The translations under genes and the position numbers were made by a program. Of a DNA stretch of 64,000 nt, positions 59,815 through 64,000 are shown one piece after another. The stretch spans positions 1 through 64,000 of the forward strand of contig NZ_JAHDTF010000016.1 in the NCBI RefSeq assembly GCF_018531465.1. Direction: 5' to 3'. Each line of letters begins with the position of its first letter. Positions within the stretch are counted from its first letter, which is position 1. The notes beneath the pieces were generated by a model. It was not told the DNA's origin. It saw nothing but the letters and a program-made list of their open reading frames with translations, and made no database searches. The DNA is from Sphaerisporangium fuscum (GTDB lineage Bacteria > Actinomycetota > Actinomycetes > Streptosporangiales > Streptosporangiaceae).

Positions 59815-61622
59815 ACTTCACCTTCTCCGACACGATCGCCGGCCGCGTCACCGGCTACGACGGCCCGACGAAGACGGCCACCGTCGTCACCGCCGACGGC
59901 CGCGACTTCGCCCTCTCGCTCGACGGGGAGCTCAGCGCCGAGCTGCTGCGCAACCTCGGCGAGCCGTACACCGACGCCACCGGGCAGCTGGAGGAGATGC
60001 TGGTACCCGGCCGGTTCCTGTTCGCCTACGGCGTGTTCTACCCCCACGGCGACACCCCGATCTTCGACGCCAAGCGCGTCGTCTTCGTCGGCCGGCGCCC
60101 CGGCGACCACCGGTTCGAGGAGTCGAACTGGTGGATCCACCAGCTGGAGGAGATCGCGGCCTTCTACCGCAAGGCCCAGTTCGGCGACGGGCCGGTCGAC
60201 TTCGGCGAGTACCGCACGATCATCAGGCTGGGCGGCGAGAAGACCTCCAGCCACGTGCAGGAGACCGACACGATCTCGCGCCTGGTGTACGGCATGGCCT
60301 CGGCGTACATGCTGACCGGCGACGACACCTACCTGGAGGTCGCCGAGCGCGGCACGGAGTATCTGCGGGCCAACCTGCGCTTCGTCGACCCCGACGAGGA
60401 CATCGTCTACTGGTACCACGGCCTGAAGGTCGACGGCGACGTCCAGCGCAAGCTGTTCACCTCGGAGTTCTCCGACGACTACGACGCCATCCCGATGTAC
60501 GAGCAGATCTACGCGCTCGCCGGCCCCGTCCAGACCTACCGGATCACCGGCGACCCGCGGATCAAGGCCGACGCCGACGCGACGCTGCGCCTGTTCGACA
60601 GGTACTTCCTGGACCGCGAGCAGGGCGGTTACTACTCGCACATCGACCCGATCCTGCTCAGCCCCGACCACGAGTCACTGGGGGAGAACCGGGCCCGCAA
60701 GAACTGGAACTCCGTCGGCGACCACGCCCCGGCGTACCTGGTCAACCTCTACCTGGCCACCGGCGACCCGGCGTACGCGAAGTTCCTGGAGTACACCTTC
60801 GACACCATCGTCGAGCACTTCCCCGACGACAAGAACAGCCCGTTCGTCCAGGAACGCTTCCACCGCGACTGGTCGCACGACCACAGCCACGGCTGGCAGC
60901 GCAACCGCGCCGTCGTCGGGCACAACCTGAAGATCGCCTGGAACCTCATGCGGATGCACTCGCTGAACCCCAAGCCGCAGTACATCGAGCTGGCCTCGCA
61001 CATCGGCGACGTGATGCCCGGCGTCGGCGCCGACCGGCAGCGCGGCGGCTGGTACGACGTCGTGGAGCGGGTGCGCAGGGACGGCGAGGACTACTTCCGC
61101 TTCGCGTGGCACGACCGCAAGGCGTGGTGGCAGCAGGAGCAGGCGATCCTGGCCTACCTCATCCTGTTCGGCATCACCCGCCAGGAGCGTTTCGGTGACG
61201 AGGCCCGCATCGCCGAGGCGTTCTACAACGCCTTCTTCCTCGACCACGACGAGGGGGCGGTGTACTTCAACGTGCTGGCGAACGGCATGCCGTACCTGCT
61301 CGGCACCGAGCGGTTCAAGGGCAGCCACTCGATGAGCATGTACCACTCCTCCGAGCTGTGCTACCTCGCCGCCGTCTACAACAACCTGCTCGTCAAGGGC
61401 AGATCGCTGGACCTGCACTTCAAGCCCGACCCCGGCGGCTTCCCCGGGCGCGTCCTGCGCGTCGCGCCCGACCTGCTGCCCCCGGGCTCGGTCAGGATCG
61501 GCGCCGTCGAGATCGACGGCGAGCCCTACGGCGACTACGACGCCGGCGCGCTCACCGTCAAGCTCCCCGAGGCGACGGGCAGGGTGAAGGTCAAGGTCAC
61601 GGTGGAGGCGACCCCGCGATGA
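59811..61622 (+). CDS. AGE-family-like alpha/alpha-barrel protein
   Basis: 603 aa from GTG 59811, behind AAGGGAG. An N-terminal ~105-residue beta domain precedes a long (alpha/alpha)6-barrel like N-acylglucosamine 2-epimerase/cellobiose-epimerase enzymes. Repeating helix pairs include SRLVYGMASAYMLTGDDTYL, MYEQIYALAGPVQTYRITGD, NSVGDHAPAYLVNLYLATGD and WHDRKAWWQQEQAILAYLIL. Histidines in HSHGWQRNRAVVGHNLK match catalytic positions of the family in general. Family length is ~400 aa; both ends are extended. It probably acts on a carbohydrate, consistent with GlgX downstream. Confidence 0.75.
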   Translation: MNFTFSDTIAGRVTGYDGPTKTATVVTADGRDFALSLDGELSAELLRNLGEPYTDATGQLEEMLVPGRFLFAYGVFYPHGDTPIFDAKRVVFVGRRPGDHRFEESNWWIHQLEEIAAFYRKAQFGDGPVDFGEYRTIIRLGGEKTSSHVQETDTISRLVYGMASAYMLTGDDTYLEVAERGTEYLRANLRFVDPDEDIVYWYHGLKVDGDVQRKLFTSEFSDDYDAIPMYEQIYALAGPVQTYRITGDPRIKADADATLRLFDRYFLDREQGGYYSHIDPILLSPDHESLGENRARKNWNSVGDHAPAYLVNLYLATGDPAYAKFLEYTFDTIVEHFPDDKNSPFVQERFHRDWSHDHSHGWQRNRAVVGHNLKIAWNLMRMHSLNPKPQYIELASHIGDVMPGVGADRQRGGWYDVVERVRRDGEDYFRFAWHDRKAWWQQEQAILAYLILFGITRQERFGDEARIAEAFYNAFFLDHDEGAVYFNVLANGMPYLLGTERFKGSHSMSMYHSSELCYLAAVYNNLLVKGRSLDLHFKPDPGGFPGRVLRVAPDLLPPGSVRIGAVEIDGEPYGDYDAGALTVKLPEATGRVKVKVTVEATPR

Positions 61623-61960
61623 GCGTCACCGTCACCAGCCGGACCGTCGACGGCGTCACCGTGGCCCGTATCGACGGCGAGATCACCAGCACCACCGCGT
61701 CCGGAGTGCAGGAGCGGCTCCTCCCGCTGGTGCGGGACGCCGGACGGCTCCTGGTCGACTTCTCCGCGGTGCCGTACGTGTCGAGCGCCGGCCTGCGGAT
61801 GCTCCTGCTGCTGTACCGCCGCGCCCAGCAACTGGCGGCGGCGATCGTCCTGGTCGGCCTGTCGGAGGAGGTCAGGTTCGTGATGTCGGCGACCGGGTTC
61901 CTCGACTTCTTCGAGATCGGCGACGATGTCGAGAGCGCCCTGGGACGCGTGCGGCCATGA
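61619..61960 (+). CDS. STAS-domain anti-sigma-factor antagonist-like protein
   Basis: 113-aa single STAS domain: VTVARIDGEITSTTASGVQE, LLVDFSAVPYVSSAGLRML. Ser55/Ser56 lies where SpoIIAA/RsbV proteins are phosphorylated by an anti-sigma kinase. Embedded between two sugar-enzyme genes with 4-nt overlaps on both sides and no anti-sigma kinase or sigma gene nearby, so its partner must be encoded elsewhere or it serves another role here. Confidence 0.88.
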   Translation: MSVTVTSRTVDGVTVARIDGEITSTTASGVQERLLPLVRDAGRLLVDFSAVPYVSSAGLRMLLLLYRRAQQLAAAIVLVGLSEEVRFVMSATGFLDFFEIGDDVESALGRVRP

Positions 61961-64000
61961 CCGCCGAACGCATCGACGAGTTCCCGACGCGCCGCATCGG
62001 GGGGTACCGCGTAGGCCACGGCCGCCCGTTCCCCTACGGCGCCCACCTGGTGCCGGGCGGGGTCAACTTCTCGGTCTACAGCGACCGCGCCACCTCGATG
62101 TCACTGGTGCTGTTCGAGCGGGGAGCGGACAAGCCGGTGGAGGAGCTGCCGTTCCCGCCCGAGTTCCGGCTCGGGAGCGTCTTCGCCATGACGGTCTTCG
62201 GGCTGGACCCGGAGAACCTGGAGTACGGCTTCCGCGCCGACGGCCCCTTCGACCCCGCGCGGGGCGACCGGTTCGACGCCGGGACCGTCCTGACCGATCC
62301 GCACGCCCGGCTGTTGTCGGGGCGCGACAGCTGGGGCGTGCCCCCCGACTGGGACAAGCCGTACCAGTACCGGGCCATGATCGCCTTCGAGGACTTCGAC
62401 TGGGAGGACGACGCCCCGCCGCGCATCCCCACCGAGGAGCTCGTCATCTACGAGACCCACGTCCGCGGCTTCACCCGGCACCCCTCCTCCGGGGTGTCGG
62501 CGCCGGGCACGTACGCGGGCCTGCGCGAGAAGATCCCCTACCTGCGGGAGCTCGGGGTGAACTGCGTCGAGCTGATGCCGGTGTTCGAGTTCGACGAGTT
62601 CGACAACTCGCGCGCCGACCCGCTGACCGGCAGGCGGCTGTACAACTACTGGGGCTACAACACCGTCGGCTTCTTCGCCCCCAAGGCCGGCTATGCCGCC
62701 ACCGGCGCCTACGGGATGCAGGCCGACGAGTTCAAGACGCTGGTCAAGGAGCTGCACAAGGCCGGCATCGAGGTGGTCCTCGACGTCGTCTTCAACCACA
62801 CCGCCGAGGGCAACGAGCACGGCCCCACGATCTCGTTCAAGGGCCTGGACAACTCGACGTACTACATGCTCACGCCCGAGGGCTACTACTACAACTTCAG
62901 CGGCACCGGGAACACCGTCAACTGCAACCATCCGGTCGTGCGCGACTTCGTCCTGGCCTGCCTGAGGTACTGGGTGTCGGAGTACCACGTCGACGGGTTC
63001 CGCTTCGACCTGGCCGCGATCCTCGACCGCGGCCCGGACGGCAGCCCGCTGCCCAACCCGCCGCTGCTGGAGCAGCTGGCCTACGACCCGATCCTCCGGC
63101 ACGCCAAGCTCATCGCCGAGGCCTGGGACGCCGGGGGCCTCTACCAGGTCGGCCACTTCCCCAACTACGGCCGCTGGGCCGAGTGGAACGGCAAGTACCG
63201 CGACGTGCTGCGCAGGTTCATCAAGGGCGACGAGGGCACGGTCGGCGAGCTGGCCGCCCGGATCGTCGGATCGCCCGACCTGTACGGCGGGCGCGGCCCG
63301 ACCGCCTCGGTCAACTTCGTGACCGCGCACGACGGATTCACCCTCCACGACCTGGTCTCCTACAACGACAAGCGCAACGAGGCCAACGGCGAGGGCAACG
63401 CCGACGGCGCCAACGACAACAACAGCTGGAACTGCGGCGTCGAGGGGCCGACCGGCGACCCCGAGGTCAACGCGCTGCGGATGAGGCAGATGAAGAACGC
63501 CCTGGCCATCCTGCTGACCAGCCAGGGCGTGCCCATGCTGCTGGCCGGCGACGAGGCCGGCCGCACCCAGCTCGGCAACAACAACACCTACTGCCAGGAC
63601 AACGAGCTGTCGTGGTTCGACTGGGACCTGGTGGAGACCAACGCCGAACTGGTGGGCTTCGTGCGCAGGCTGATCGCCTTCCGCCGGGCTCACCCGATCC
63701 TGCGGGAGGCGACCCACCCGCTCGGCGTCGACTTCTCCGGGGTCGGCCTGCCGGACGTCAGCTGGCACGGCGTGGATGCCTGGCGACCCGACTGGTCGCC
63801 CGGCAGCAGGCTGCTCGCCGTGATGCGCTGCGGGCGCGACGCGGCCGGGGCCAGGGACCACGTCTACGTGGCGATGAACTCCCACTGGGAGGGACACGAC
63901 CTGGAGCTGCCGGAGCTCACCGGCGGCGCCGTCTGGCGGGTCTTCGCCGACACCGGCACCGCGGCACCGGACGACGCGCACGAGCCCGGCGCCGAGCCGG
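61957..64000 (+). CDS. glgX: Glycogen debranching enzyme GlgX, 3' end outside window
   Basis: At least 681 aa, open to the window end. N-terminal CBM48 (about 25-130; PYGAHLVPGGVNFSVYSDRA) and a GH13 barrel: YETHVRGFTRH, DVVFNHTAEGNE, nucleophile Asp351 in DGFRFDLA, acid Glu388 in IAEAWDAGG, Asp459 in TAHDGF. DEAGRTQLGNNNTYCQDNE is typical of GlgX/isoamylases that cut alpha-1,6 branches of glycogen. Starts by ATGA overlap with the STAS gene. Usual length is ~700 aa, so only a little is missing. Confidence 0.95.
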   Translation, partial: MTAERIDEFPTRRIGGYRVGHGRPFPYGAHLVPGGVNFSVYSDRATSMSLVLFERGADKPVEELPFPPEFRLGSVFAMTVFGLDPENLEYGFRADGPFDPARGDRFDAGTVLTDPHARLLSGRDSWGVPPDWDKPYQYRAMIAFEDFDWEDDAPPRIPTEELVIYETHVRGFTRHPSSGVSAPGTYAGLREKIPYLRELGVNCVELMPVFEFDEFDNSRADPLTGRRLYNYWGYNTVGFFAPKAGYAATGAYGMQADEFKTLVKELHKAGIEVVLDVVFNHTAEGNEHGPTISFKGLDNSTYYMLTPEGYYYNFSGTGNTVNCNHPVVRDFVLACLRYWVSEYHVDGFRFDLAAILDRGPDGSPLPNPPLLEQLAYDPILRHAKLIAEAWDAGGLYQVGHFPNYGRWAEWNGKYRDVLRRFIKGDEGTVGELAARIVGSPDLYGGRGPTASVNFVTAHDGFTLHDLVSYNDKRNEANGEGNADGANDNNSWNCGVEGPTGDPEVNALRMRQMKNALAILLTSQGVPMLLAGDEAGRTQLGNNNTYCQDNELSWFDWDLVETNAELVGFVRRLIAFRRAHPILREATHPLGVDFSGVGLPDVSWHGVDAWRPDWSPGSRLLAVMRCGRDAAGARDHVYVAMNSHWEGHDLELPELTGGAVWRVFADTGTAAPDDAHEPGAEP

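Overview
The window is 64 kb of very GC-rich DNA from an actinomycete. GTG and TTG starts are common, and stop-start overlaps of 1-8 nt are frequent. The gene order rne/rng-rplU-rpmA-obgE-proB-proA, followed by nadD-rsfS-phosphatase, is a classic actinobacterial chromosomal core. An AfsA/ArpA-type signalling pair, an expansin-CBM2 protein and several CynX/DHA2/MMPL transporters suggest a filamentous soil actinomycete, plausibly Streptosporangiales. That placement is inference; no rRNA is present to confirm it.

Layout. 1-7.6 kb: RNase E/G (5' end outside the window), L21, L27, Obg GTPase and the proline genes proB/proA. 7.8-13.2 kb: a membrane-anchored Ser/Thr kinase, a cupin, an M48 protease, then nadD, rsfS and a histidine phosphatase. 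13.4 kb: tRNA-Ala(GGC) followed by tandem 69-bp tRNA-derived units; the same arrangement recurs at 28.7 and 41.8 kb. 13.8-19.3 kb: alditol oxidase-like flavoenzyme, a coupled ATP-grasp/flavoprotein pair, and a DHA2 exporter that looks eroded at both ends next to a TetR remnant lacking its DNA-binding half. 19.4-23.4 kb: secreted repeat protein, small membrane proteins, SRPBCC protein, CynX-type transporter. 23.8-28.6 kb: complete furanose-type sugar ABC transporter (YtfQ/YtfR/YtfT/YjfF-like). 29-36 kb: GDPD, stand-alone UTRA protein, ArsR-coiled coil-MMPL operon, GNAT, secreted expansin-CBM2. 36-42 kb: methyltransferase, SDR with a TetR-type operator, methanethiol oxidase (SBP56) coupled to a polytopic membrane protein, VWA lipoprotein. 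42-47.6 kb: metallopeptidase-like protein, NarL-type two-component system, and a gamma-butyrolactone-type module: afsA-like synthase divergent from an ArpA-like receptor, with an SDR. The synthase carries an in-frame 30-bp minisatellite between its two domains. 47.7-51.3 kb: receiver-thioredoxin-reductase fusion, UBP zinc finger and, divergently, a cNMP-domain histidine kinase.

51.2-64 kb holds the most unusual block. Two divergent, almost completely translationally coupled operons share one 275-bp control region containing a perfect 16-bp palindrome. The left arm encodes ankyrin protein, GMC oxidoreductase, SDR and LtrA. The right arm encodes EthD protein, DJ-1/PfpI, ThDP enzyme, a second DJ-1/PfpI, AGE-like barrel protein, STAS protein and GlgX, which runs off the window. 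I do not recognise this combination as a described pathway.
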